Assembly (NCBI GenBank): GCA_012845835.1 | Contig: JABAKD010000006.1 | Coordinates: forward strand, 11,266,945 to 11,330,944 | DNA length: 64,000 nucleotides | Source of the DNA: Undaria pinnatifida | Taxonomy: Eukaryota > Sar > Phaeophyceae > Laminariales > Alariaceae | Direction: 5' to 3' | Part shown: positions 9,906 through 20,479 of the stretch, piece after piece | Layout of the letters: each line of letters begins with the position of its first letter | How positions within the stretch are numbered: position 1 is the first letter of the stretch | Notes under the pieces: model-generated | What the model saw: the letters and a program-made list of their open reading frames with translations, nothing else | The model's database searches: none | Told to the model about the DNA's origin: nothing | Program-made: the position numbers and the translations under genes

Positions 9906-10149
9906 CACACAACAGCAGTCCAGCAGCAGTAGCAGCCATTGCCAAGGACCCAGCTCGACGGAGGGCGAAGGCCAGACTCCACCCAAGTGTGTCGGCGGGA
10001 CCTCAAATTCGAACGTGCGGCAAGGAGTAGCGGGCGCTCAACAGGACACCAGCAGCAGCTTGATTTTGCCTGATTTATGTAGATCGTCTCCCGACGTTCC
10101 TCCCGACAGGCGGTTCCATCCCCCACCCTTGTCGCTACCCTCTAGCACG

Positions 10150-10225
10150 CAGCACGTGCGATGGAAGTATCACACACAGCTTGCAAGTATGAGTTTCGAC
10201 GGAATTCTCGATACTGATATTTTTT
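10150..10225 (+). repeat. R1 3'-end fragment
   Basis: GTATCACACACAGCTTGCAA and ATGAGTTTCGACGGAATT match the R1 3' portion; the flanking sequence does not. Confidence 0.55.
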
Positions 10226-10229
10226 TGTT

Positions 10230-11095
10230 TTCTTTTTGCACGCTATCTTATGGGTAAGCTTGATTTTTTCTTGTGATTTCTGTTGAAAGTATATCGTTTT
10301 CGGAACGTTCCTCTCTGATACGTGTCATGTGCATACATATATTACGAGTACGCTGGGTTTTTCTCAATTTTGTGGTATGGTAAGTGCAGCATGCAACATA
10401 CCAGGACGTCATCTACAGTAGATTTTTTACCTTGCCGTGAGATGACAGCACAGCCAGGAGCGGTGCGAGTAGTCCCTTTGCATATCTTTTCCTTTCTTTG
10501 TTGTTCCCAGAGGGTTCAACACCATTTTCCAAACACTCGAAATAAAAATCAATTACTTCAGAAATGACCGCTTTGGATGAGCTCTTTAGACGCACTATCG
10601 GATGTCAGATCAGGCACCCATATCCTGAGCAAAGTGTTGCGCATTTTGGTGACGAGCATTTTTCGGAAAATATATCTTACATGGACCATATGATAGGGTG
10701 CAGTAAGTATCACTGTGTACCTCGTGGTCCTTTTCGGATTATCCAAAACATGATGACACGAGGTACCCTATTAATTTAATAAGTGTCCTGTCGAATGCTG
10801 TACCCGCTGCGTTACCAACCCTCTGTTAATTGCAACATTATTAATAGGTACCAAGCAAGCTCCAACAAGGTCACGAGTAACCGTGAACTCGTTTCTCAGG
10901 GTACTCGCCTAAAGCAGCTCCAAAAACTTGCGAATGCCCTGTTTTTTTCCCCCAGATTTCGCGAGTACTCGTTGGCCGCGAGTAGTCGCAGGGGTGCACC
11001 TCTAGTGCCCGCATTTTACCAAACGCAACCCGGTGCGAAGTTGCTCCGTTTTTCCACCAAACGCTTCGTTGTACTACAGTTGTATGATGCAGTGT
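10230..11095. other. No gene recognised
   Basis: Unique-looking, AT-moderate sequence. Short open frames exist but lack any recognisable motif or plausible splice framework. Confidence 0.35.
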
Positions 11096-11099
11096 GGGT

Positions 11100-11425
<326 letters not shown>

Positions 11426-11694
11426 GTATCGGTTGGACAGCAGTATCTATTCCAACATAGTGCCAAGGAAATCGATTGGCTCAACTGGAATCCGCTCCGA
11501 AGTCAAACGATGTACCATGTATTGTACCATGTACCATGTACGAGTCATCCCACGGCAAGGGTTGTATTTGATTGGGTCAGCTCATGATTCTGGCCTTCTG
11601 ACCTTCCGACGTTGTTACCTTCTGACGTTCAGATTGGTTGACCTATCGGTTATTAACAGCATGATCACCTTACAATTGCATGCATATTTGTGAT

Positions 11695-11835
11695 GGGACT
11701 ATCGCATACAAGCGTTCATCGGGTTGCGCGAATGAATATGCCTTCGAAGTCACGTGTCGGATGATGATGATGTTGATATTGAGCTCCTCATGTTCGGAGC
11801 TCTGAAAACTCTTGAAATCTTCTGATGCACCCCTA
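11695..11835 (+). repeat. R13 repeat copy
   Basis: CGGGTTGCGCGAATGA, GCCTTCGAAGTCA, ATATTGAGCTCCTCATGTTC, GGAGCTCTGAAAACT and GCACCCCTACTGTG match 60,835-60,985. Confidence 0.5.
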
Positions 11836-12206
11836 CTGTGGGTACGACTCATACTCATATTAATATTAATATTAATATAGTATTAATAATACCCATATCG
11901 GTGTCTACTATAGAAGAACGGTTTAATGTGAAGAACACACACACACATAGACTATACTGCTGTGTGTGTGAAACACAGTGTGAAACACAAGAGAGAAAAA
12001 AAAAGCAAAGCCATAGCAGGTAAGTAACGCCGATACAGTAGGGGGCCCTCTATAGTGCCGGTGCCCGGTATAGTGCCGGTAAAATCTCTGGACACAGACA
12101 GCGCCCTCAATAGTGCCGGTCCGGCACTATTGAGGGAGGCCCCGCTACAGTGTCGGTTGGACACCACGACGCCCCGCATTAGTTCCGGTTCACTACACAC
12201 ACCAAG

Positions 12207-12760
12207 CAACACGGAAAGACCCGGTTTCACGTCGCCGAGCCTGACTTGAAGGCTCTCACGGAGACTGTCAACACGTTGAGCACGAGCGTGCGCGACGCGC
12301 AGCAGCAGGGATCCCGCATCGTAGACGACGAGATCAGCGACCTGTTGGCAGAACTCGACATCGAACTCGGAAAGCCGGTCGCGGAGGAAGCGTTGAACGC
12401 GATTCACGGGTGGGCTACCATCGAGGACGACGATGAGGTGGTGGAGGCTCTTCGACTGGACACTAGCTGGACACAGTGGACGACCAGGCGGCACTGCTGG
12501 CTGGAACGCACGTGTCTACCGGCGGCGAGGAGAGGGACGAAGAGGAGGAGGGCGGTGGCGGCGAGAACACGGGGCGCGAGCGCCGTGCTCCACCGGCTTA
12601 TGATGAGCTGTCGTCTCACTTCGGCGTCCAGGAGGCGGCAGCAGAGGAGAGTGGCAACCGAGACGCGGCGTTACCTAACGAAAGCGAAGATGGCGATGAT
12701 CGCAGCGCATTCCGCTAAGCGGGTGCGCCAGGCAGACATGAGAGAGTTTATCGCCGTAGT
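12207..12760 (+). pseudogene. C-terminal transposase fragment, frameshifted
   Basis: The frame of 12,246 reads GKTRFHVAEPDLKALTETVN, then an acidic stretch (DDEISDLLAELDIELG, HGWATIEDDDE) to about 12,468. Reading then continues in the next frame (QAALLAGTHVSTGGEE, an E/G-rich run, PPAYDELSSHFG) to about 12,670 and returns to the first frame for AKRVRQADMREFI. There are thus at least two frameshifts and no start codon. The placement inside pogo-type TIRs and the acidic tail suggest the C-terminus of a pogo/Tigger transposase. The Q-x-x-M-x-x-F terminus resembles the PCNA-binding box known from pogo-type transposases; that last step is inference. Confidence 0.6.
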
Positions 12761-13150
12761 GAGGGCGGGGGGTGCAGTACATGGTTGTTTTTTTTGCGGT
12801 GCGCTTCCTGTCGTGCTTGTCTCGGTTTGTTTTTGTTTTTTCTTGTAACATCGAATCGGGTGCGCCAGGCAGACATGAGAGAGTGTGTTGCGACGTAGTG
12901 AGGGCGAGGGGTACAGTACATGGCTGTTTTCTCTTGCGGAGCGCTTCCTGTTGTGCTTGTCTTGGTTTGTTCGTTTCTTGTTTTTTTTGCTTGTAACATC
13001 GAAGCGGGTGCGCCAGGCAGACATGAGAGAGTGCTTGTCGCGACGTAGTGAGGGCGGGGGTACAGTACATGGCTGTTTTCTCTTGCGGTGCGCTTTCTGC
13101 CGTGTTTCTTTTTCTGTTCTGTCTTTTTATCTAGCAACATCGAAGAAGGG
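12718..13150 (+). repeat. Three tandem repeats of 137-148 bp at the transposon 3' end
   Basis: Units start with GGGTGCGCCAGGCAGACATG at about 12,721, 12,858 and 13,006, continue with GTAGTGAGGGCG, GTACATGG(T/C)TGTTTT and TTGTGCTTGTCT-like pyrimidine runs, and end with AACATCGAA. Each unit begins with the codons for VRQADMRE. Confidence 0.85.
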
Positions 13151-13479
13151 CAACGAGGACTGAGGTTTAGCTTCGTCCACTTTTGACCATACTCCGTACT
13201 TTCGATCCATTTCGTACTCTGTTGGCCCCGCAAAGCGTGAGCGCCACACCATGAAATCAGTTAGTTCCTCACTAGTGCCGCACCGGCACTATTGAGGGAT
13301 ATTCGAAGCCTCAATAGTGCTGCACCGGCAATATTGAGGGACTATTCTGAATAGTACCGGTGCCCGGTATAGTGCCGGTTTTTTCTCAGGACACTACCCG
13401 GCACTATAAAGGGCCCCCTACTGCATCCGGAATAACGCGGGTTTCGCTGGGTGGGACATACCAGCAATATTTAGGGAGA

Positions 13480-13865
13480 CTGCTGCTGTACTGCTGTACA
13501 TTAAAGGACACTTCGTAAGAAACAAAAAAGTTGGGCCAGACGGAATTTCATATTTAAAATGGTTGCCTCAGACACTATTAATAACTTCAGTACAACGGCT
13601 AAACAATTCCTTACTTTCCTGTAAATCTCAAGCTGGCTTTCTCACTACCCTGTTTCTAAATACCATACGGTAATATGCTACAGGTAAGAACATCTTACTT
13701 GTCGTACTTGTTGCCAGGATGGAATTATTATGCAAGGCAGGGTGTGTCCCACACTATTTTCAGTACTAAAGGGGCCGTGTTCTTATGTTCGCCGAAAATA
13801 TGAGCCTGCAATTCTTATCCGCCATTATGAAGGAGAAAAACAAACAAATTAAATGCTGCGTGTAC
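13480..13865. other. No gene recognised
   Basis: AT-moderate, apparently unique sequence between the pogo-like element and an R8 copy. Confidence 0.35.
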
Positions 13866-13869
13866 CACA

Positions 13870-14065
13870 AAATAAATAAATAACGAGATGACTCCCATTG
13901 GGTAAAAAAATCTCATCCACATACCACGAGTACCCACAACCTCGACAAAGCCATCCCCTCACAAACCATCCGCCATGCGTATGGTAAAGCAGCACAATGC
14001 CTGGTAGTAGAACGTACAGTGAGAAACAGATGTCACGGATCTTGTTCAAAATTCGCCACCAAGAG
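13870..14065 (+). repeat. R8 repeat copy
   Basis: ATACCACGAGTACCCACAAC, CTCGACAAAGCCATCC, CACAAACCATCCGCCATG, ACAGTGAGAAACAGATGTC and ATTCGCCACCAAGAGTACAG recur at 23,620-23,775, 51,465-51,600 and 52,180-52,295. Confidence 0.7.
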
Positions 14066-14589
14066 TACAGATAACTACTAAAAACTGTCGTTGTACTCCC
14101 GAAGTAGGCCAAAACCCGCCATTACGACGGAAAAAAAAATAAATGCTTACCAATATGTACCAAGACATACATATACATAAAATCATTCTTTGGTTTCAGG
14201 GATTCGGTCAGGAGTTCTTTTTTGTCTCGGCCTAAGTATGCGATTCGAGGAACTGGAATTCTCGGTTGAACAGCCTCGTTCGAGCGCCGGCTTCGGGGGG
14301 CGGCTCCAACGCCCCTCGCCCTGCCGTGTCCGTTCCGCACATCAACGTGAACGCGGACGGATGCCGAGCGAGACAAGCGACAAGTTGCAAAATTACCGCA
14401 TGTCGAGGAGGAATTTCGGAGATTTTGTTTGTATCTTAATGTCTGCAGCGCCTGGATGATTTACAAAATTGGCATCGTTTCCAAACGGTACTTGCTAATG
14501 TTTAGAATTTTGCAGTGGCATACTCTCGAGCGTGTGTTTCCCTTTTGACTTTTGCAGAGCTGGAGCGTTTGTTTTGGATTTATCTGATA

Positions 14590-15195
14590 AAATATTATTA
14601 GGATACGCGCCAACAACAACGTGCAACAACGATGGACAACCTACAAAATAAGTAAACAAATAACGCGCGAGCGATGACGTGCTTTGCGCAGACGAATGTA
14701 CATACTACGACATCTGCGAAAGGTTCCCTACGGCCGGCAACGAAGGCGGGGATACAACTTTGTTTAGGGAGCAAAATTATAAGGACACCCTTCACAAACA
14801 AATAAAAAATCCCTAGATAACGTACATGATGCAAAATACCAGCCAAATTGCGACTGCGTAAATAATTGCGAGCTTAGTTAGTAGGCTTTGACCCAATAGG
14901 CCAAGGTTTTTTTTGCGCGACCTATTACGCAAGTAACTAGCCAAATTGCTGTTGTTTTGCTTGATGTCTGCAGGGCTTGAACGAATAAAACACGGGAAAT
15001 TGCGAGTATAGTTGTGAAGAATGCGATGCAAGAATATTAGAAAGGCTGCAAGACGAACATGACACGTCCAGAAGAACGCGTGTTATACCAGTAGATCGCT
15101 CTAATTCGTCTTTTCATATTATTGCGTTTGGTGCTGTTGAAGTGTTCATCATTTTGAGCGTGCTTGGTCTGCTCGTCAACCTGATAGAAGACCTA
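14590..15195 (+). repeat. R4 repeat, copy A
   Basis: About 600 bp beginning TTATTAGGATACGCGCCAAC and ending in GAGCGTGCTTGGTCTGCTCG. Internal blocks include GGTTCCCTACGGCCGGCAAC, GACACCCTTCACAAAC, AATCCCTAGATAACGTACAT, GACCCAATAGGCCAAGG and CCAGAAGAACGCGTGTTATA. Not recognised as a known family and no coding frame is conserved between copies. Confidence 0.8.
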
Positions 15196-15199
15196 TTTA

Positions 15200-16230
15200 A
15201 GCCTGACGATAGGCCTATAAATTTGGACCTAAACCGAATTGAGCCCTATCGTCTTTTGAATGTGAAAAAAATATGTAAATATTTTAGACCTAACGACCAG
15301 CGTGAGATGTGGATTTTCCCAAAATATGCACTAGGGCACCTTTCGGCCCAAGTGCATATTTGAAGCAAATTTCCGAGTATTTTCCAGCAAACAACAGCAT
15401 TTCAGATGACAAAAGCTTGAAGCAACGCCAACACAGACACTCTGCAGCAGCAGCACAGCACAACACCCACGCAGTAATTGCAACGCTCAACCCAGCAAGC
15501 CGCCTGGAGTATCCTGAACCCGAGTTAATCAACCTACGTGTACAACACCACCAGCAACGTTGGCGGTGGTCAGAAGCATCCCGCTCTCGTGGAGCGGCAT
15601 GCCTCTGCGAACTATTGCTTGAAAAGGAGCCCTCGTGTATTTACGAGGATCGCGCTCACAACACACCACAAAACAAAAACAACACAGCACAACACAGACA
15701 ACCAGCACCCCAACAGCCACTACAGCACAACTAGCCGGTGGAAAACGCCCACGAGATTCCTCCTATCCCGGCGTGCTCTGCGGTCAGAGAGCTGGAGCTT
15801 TGACATCGTTCGTCGCGCGCCCGCGCTCCTGCACTCTCGTCCTGAGGCTGTAATTTTTCGATGACATTTTTTTGTTTGGTTTATGCCCGACGTAGCGCAT
15901 GGCCGGAGCTGCTGCGGTTTACGACCCTGTTGCCTCTCGCGCGTATGCCTACGTTTCGAGGGTGGGAAATTGAAGCGGGTTGAGGGCCAGTCCTGCTGTG
16001 CTGCTGTACTGACTGCCAGACTGAGGCACACCGAAGGCGTCAGACGCCCGCGAGGTATCCTACGACATATGAAGCGAGTTTGGAGTACGAAGCACTCAAT
16101 TATTTTACCAGGTACAGTACAAGTACCGGTATTTGTTTTGGCCGTTTGTTCGAGCTCGCACAGCATGGGCAGGGGAGGGGCTATCTCGAAGTTTCTACCC
16201 ACTCATGCTGACTCATGAGATAAATCCTCT
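15200..16230. other. Spacer between R4 copies A and B, no secure gene
   Basis: Several frames of 70-160 codons overlap on both strands, but none shows a recognisable motif, a supported start or consistent splice sites. A CAACA-rich stretch lies at 15,650-15,730. Confidence 0.35.
15328..15362. other. Strong hairpin
   Basis: AAATATGCACT and AGTGCATATTT form a perfect 11 bp stem. After one mismatch GGGC pairs with GCCC around the loop ACCTTTCG. Confidence 0.7.
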
Positions 16231-16231
16231 T

Positions 16232-16335
16232 CTTGCAATCTTCGGATTAGTGCAGAAATATCATAGTCTATTTCCAAGTACTTGCAATCTTCGTCTGGAT
16301 TAGTGCAGAAATATCATAGTCTATTTCCAAGTAGT
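16232..16335 (+). repeat. Tandem duplication of about 50 bp
   Basis: Two units share CTTGCAATCTTCG, GGATTAGTGCAGAAATATCA and TAGTCTATTTCCAAGTA; the second carries an extra TCT-like insertion. Confidence 0.85.
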
Positions 16336-16479
16336 TTGACCTTTCCTCGGTTTTTCTTTCTAGGCGTACTGAAGGAAACCACTCTTTCGAGTTTTAGACA
16401 TGGGAGCCACTTATGCCCAAAAAATTAATAATATCGAATGGCCTCGCTCTTCCAGTTGGAACTACTTAACACCTAACCT

Positions 16480-17620
16480 CGAGGCTACAACCTATAAAAA
16501 TACACAAACAAATAACGCGTGAGCGACGACGTGCTTTTCGTAGATCAATGCGCATACAGCACGACGTCCGCGAAAGGTTCCCTACTGCCGGCAACGAAGG
16601 CGGGGATACATTATTAGGAAGCAAAATTAGACGGACACCCTTCACAAACAAATAAAAAATCCCTAGATAACGTACATGATGCAAATGACCAGCCGAATTG
16701 CGACCGCGTAAATAATTGCGAGCTTAGTAGAGATATCTAGAACTCCGCGTACGCTCATGTTTATGTATTTGGCGCTTTATTCTATATCGCGATATTTGTG
16801 TGGGCGTTTTGTGCTGTCTAAAACTGAATATGGCGTTTTTTCCACACTCGAGTCATCAAGGGCCCAAGACTCGAGACGACACGAAGCATTATTTGCCCCG
16901 TCCCGTCCGAGACCCAGAGCAGCGTAGGGCACCAGCTGCCAGGGGTGTGAGACGAGGCATGCACGGCATGGGCCAGATAACGTTGCCTGCAACAACTGAC
17001 CGCCTACACATTATAAACGCGCGGAAGCCGCGATGGGTCGTGCTTCGAGTTTTGCTTTACGTGGTTGCTGTTGGGGTAGCTTGGGGATAGACTCAATCTA
17101 AAATCGATCGATGCCGAGGAACGAACGCAGGCAAGGGGGTTGACACAACAAAGGAATAACTGACTGCTGTGCTCCAGCTAGCTACTGCTGTGTAGTGCCC
17201 TGATCAACTGAAACCAAGCAACAGACACGCATCTTGCCCGGGCTCGAGAGCAGGGGCGCTGGTCTGTCAAAGGGCTAATCCAGCCGTCGCGGTCGTTGGT
17301 TACGCATGGTGCCGCGCTGTAGGCTTCATACGTGCATCGGTTGGTTGCGTGTGTGCTGTTGGGCTGTCACGTGCCGTGTGCGTGCTGGCCATGTGGCTGC
17401 AGGTGTGGCTGCAAGACGACCGTGGCTGCAAGACGACCATGATACGTCCAGAAGAACGCGTGTTATACCAGTAGTAGATAGCTCTAATTCGCCTTTTTAT
17501 ATTATTGCGTTCGCTGCTGTTGAAGTGTTCATCATTTTGAGCGTGCTTGGTCTGCGCGTCAATCTGATACAGATAGGCTCGAAACCGTTCTTTTGCGCGA
17601 CCTTATTACGCAAATAACTT
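16480..17620 (+). repeat. R4 repeat, copy B, with about 680 bp replacing its middle
   Basis: 16,490-16,728 and 17,415-17,575 match the two flanks of copy A. In place of about 165 bp of copy A there is roughly 680 bp of unrelated DNA (16,730-17,414). A GCGCGACCTTATTACGCAAATAAC block, central in copy A, appears at the end of this copy. Confidence 0.7.
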
Positions 17621-17684
17621 TTGAAGGAGGAGTTATGAAGAATGTGTATAACTTCGTCGGGTCAATAGACACTTTTAAAACTAA

Positions 17685-17845
17685 AAACAATCGCGATTTT
17701 GGGTGTTTAGAGCCAAATTATGCGCACCTGGAGTTTTATACGCGTGCCGGAAATCGCGATATTTTCGCGACCTGTGGTCCGCAAAACACAACCCAATTGC
17801 GAAAAATCGCACAGGGCTTTTTTGCCCCATCGCGATTTTCAATGT
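17685..17845. mobile_element. Possible small MITE with ATCGCGATTTT ends
   Basis: CAATCGCGATTTTGGG at the left and CCCCATCGCGATTTTCAATG at the right flank GCGAAAAATCGC and TTTCGCGAC motifs. Because the ends are themselves near-palindromic, the direction and limits are unsure. Confidence 0.35.
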
Positions 17846-17909
17846 TCTTTTTTGTTGAGTAGAGCAAGAATTCCTGACAGACAGGATAGGACACGCCCCG
17901 GACATCACG

Positions 17910-18454
17910 TACCTACCCACACACGAGGCTTGCTTCTCCACGATACCATCCGATCATCACCGCGACAACATAGACAACAACAGCAGCGATGGCCGCGGGG
18001 ACGGGGTTGAATACACACAGCAGGTGGGTGCTCCCGTGGCCGGGGAGGGGCGGATGCCCGAGATGCCCGGATTCAGAGGCACCACCACAACATCCAGTGC
18101 TCCACCCAGACGGATTTGTGACGGAGTAGAGGTATGCCCCCAACCCGGCAACAAGCGGGTAGCGGTTGGCGCGCCGGACGAACAGAGGGGAGGAGGCAAC
18201 GCATGGCATCCGCAACATTTCAATGCCGTCGCTGATGCCATGGGTTCTGACGGATGTGTCTCACCACGAGCGCGAGGCGTGTCCGCGCTGCGCCATCGTT
18301 CATGCCAGGAGCCAAACTCATGATGGATGCAGGCGCTGATGCCTGCCGAGCAGCAGCTGCAGCAGCCACGTCCTTCGACCCAGCGGTGTGGTGTGTGTTA
18401 TGAGGAGTGAGGAGCTGACCGAGGGCTACGGGACTGTCACCGAATTGTTCGTAA
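17910..18454 (-). CDS. Candidate exon region of an unrecognised gene
   Basis: Following an acceptor-like GATGTGCCCAG at 18,455, a frame opens with YEQFGDSPVALGQLLTPH, an alanine-rich stretch and SIMSLAPGMNDG to a possible GTG/GTGAGA donor at 18,265, or runs on to a stop at 18,220. A second frame (17,913-18,218) contains a hydrophobic segment AAIAAVVVYVVAVMIGW close to its stop, as in a membrane-anchored C-terminus. The composition is more protein-like than that of the surrounding repeats, but I recognise no domain, the joining of the two frames is unproven, and the segment may be a decayed gene or spurious. Confidence 0.25.
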
Positions 18455-18644
18455 CTGGGCACATCACCCGAGTTTTATATATCACGTACTTCTGGAAGAG
18501 AAGGCGATTTTGAGTTTTATAACGGGTGGTTTACGAAATCGCAAATAAATCGCGATATAGAATTTGGGTTGAAGATCCGAAATATCGCACTCCTTTGAGT
18601 TTTGTAAGTGTCTAATACGCACATGAAAAATAATACCTGACAAG

Positions 18645-19205
18645 ATATTAATAGGATACGCGCCAACAACAACGTACAACAACGACGGACAACCTACAAA
18701 AATAAATATAAAAATAACGCGTGAGCGATGACGTGCTTTTCGTAAACGAATGTGCATACTACGACATCTGCGAAACGTTTCCTACAGCCAGCAACGGAGG
18801 CGGGGATACAACTTTGTTCAGGAAGCAAAATTAGACGGACACCCTTCACAAAAAAATAAAAAATCTCTGGATAACGTACATGGTACAAATGACCAGCCGA
18901 ATTGCGACCGCGTAAATAATTACGATCTTAGAGTTAGTAGGCTTTGACCCAATATAGGCCAAGGTTTTTTGCGCGACTTATCATGCAAGTAACTAGCCAA
19001 ATTGCGGTAATTTTGCTTGTGATGTCCGTAGGGCTTGAACGAATAAAATACGGGAAAGTGCGAGTAGTTGTGAAGAATAGAATGCAACAAGACTAGAAAG
19101 GCTGCAAGACGACCATGATACGTCCAGAAGAACGCGTGTTATACCAGTAGTAGATCGCTCTAATTCCCCTTTTTATGTTATTGCGTCTGGTGCTGTTGAA
19201 GTGGC
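18645..19205 (+). repeat. R4 repeat, copy C
   Basis: Full-length relative of copy A from ATTAATAGGATACGCGCCAA to GGTGCTGTTGAAGTGG, retaining the middle portion that copy B has lost. Confidence 0.8.
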
Positions 19206-19752
19206 TCAGTGCGCGTCTCTCAGTGGCTACGACAAGGACACGCAGCGGACATGGTCAGTCGCCTTACTGGCCCCGGATGCTTGATTGAGTTAAAATATCA
19301 CAAGAAACGCACTCGACACGTTTCGTCGCCAGACTAAAGGTCAGTGTCAGTCGGCGTGTGGTCGGATTGATCCAATCGAAATATATGAATGAAGCTCGGA
19401 ATCGGATTCATTAAAAAAACGGTAGCTTTAATAGTAGTACATTATTATGATTATTGGTCTCTACCGAACTCTTGGCATTACCTTACATACTCTACGTGCT
19501 GACTATGATTGTGTGTGGTGACTTTTTTACTCTACCAAGTATTGGTTCGAACAATTCGAAGTGCTGCCCTGCCCTACCCGAAGCATGGGTGCCGGCGAGG
19601 CGAATGCCGGCACCCATGCGGAGCCCTTGTAAAAAAAATAGTAACAGGACCACCTCCATCAGGCGGCAAAAACTCATCCACGTATTATACCGTAAGTACC
19701 ACCAACCCTGACAAAGCCATCCATCCACCCACAAACCACCCGCCATGTATAT

Positions 19753-20429
19753 GCTTGTTGTTGTTGTTGTTATCACATTAACCCGCATAATCAAGTCCGT
19801 GGTCACAGGACAGGCTCCAGTCACTCTGGAGCTGAGGAATACCCCAGGGAAAAACACACAACCCAAGGTGGTACACGCATATATCACAGCTGACGAAATT
19901 CATGCCTCCACCAGAAACATCTAAAAGTGAAATCGGGAGTCAGACTACGATGTGCCAGGTCCAGGCCGGTGCATACGTCTCACTACTCACGCCTGGAGAA
20001 ACCAAATATTCCGATTGCCACCCAAGGAAGACTACCACGTATATATTACACGTAGTATCTATCACTATGCATACGCACGACAGGCGTAAGTCAATTGGAG
20101 AAAAAGAAACAAAAAAAAGAAAAGAAGATAAAGGAAAGGGTAGAAAAGAGAAGAGAAACGAAACAAAACGGAAAAGGCAAGCAAAGAGAAGAAAAAGACA
20201 AGAAAAGCAAGAAAAGACAAGACAAGAAAGCAAGGAAAAAAGAAGAGAAGAAAAGAAAAAAGAAAAGGAAAAAGAAAAGAAAGAAAAATGTCATACTAGC
20301 AGACCCTAGGAACTGGCTAAGGATGGCATTGGGCTAACAGAGGGTATCACGTCCATCGTCAATGGCACCTGGGAGAGAACGCGACATGGCGAAGAAGTCA
20401 AGGCGGTCTTATGCTATCTTGTGACGGCC
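19753..20429 (-). mobile_element. R3: probable LINE 3' UTR with (AAC)n tail
   Basis: Read on the minus strand, this follows the LINE pseudogene by about 50 bp in the same orientation. It starts GGCCGTCACAAGATAGC and GTGCCATTGA, runs through a ~200 bp pyrimidine tract (purine on +, 20,091-20,290), and ends CCCTGGGGTATTCCTCAGCT, GTGACTGGAGCC, GACTTGATTATGCGGG, TTAATGTGA and (AAC)n. A second copy lies at 33,862-34,560 on the plus strand. The order coding end, 3' segment, short A/C microsatellite is typical of LINEs. Confidence 0.65.
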
Positions 20430-20479
20430 ATTAGAAGGCCCACAACTTTCAATACGATGATGGCCAAACCCAGACTTCA

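Larger units (their letters stand above)
12036..13423 (+). mobile_element. Degraded pogo/Tigger-like DNA transposon, 1388 bp
   Basis: The left end CAGTAGGGGGCCCTCTATAG (12,036) matches the reverse complement of the right end (CAGTAGGGGGCCCTTTATAG, ending 13,423). Both continue into AGTGCCGG-rich subterminal repeats. TA flanks the left end and CA the right, consistent with a decayed TA target duplication as in Tc1/mariner/pogo. The interior keeps only the C-terminal third of a transposase and three 3' tandem repeats; no DDE catalytic core fits in the remaining space, so the element is non-autonomous. Related AGTGCCGG fragments lie at 5.9, 32.0-32.2, 33.8 and 62.8 kb. Confidence 0.75.

Noticed and set aside
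9515-11010. A 1.5 kb transposon with GGGTACTCGCGAGT ends
   Set aside because: The ends are only loosely similar and no convincing target duplication was found, so only the left block is listed, with low confidence.
20095-20337. Lys/Glu-rich 80-135 codon frames resembling coiled-coil proteins
   Set aside because: Purine tract inside the R3 repeat (LINE 3' UTR); the inverted copy at 34.0-34.2 kb does not keep the frame.
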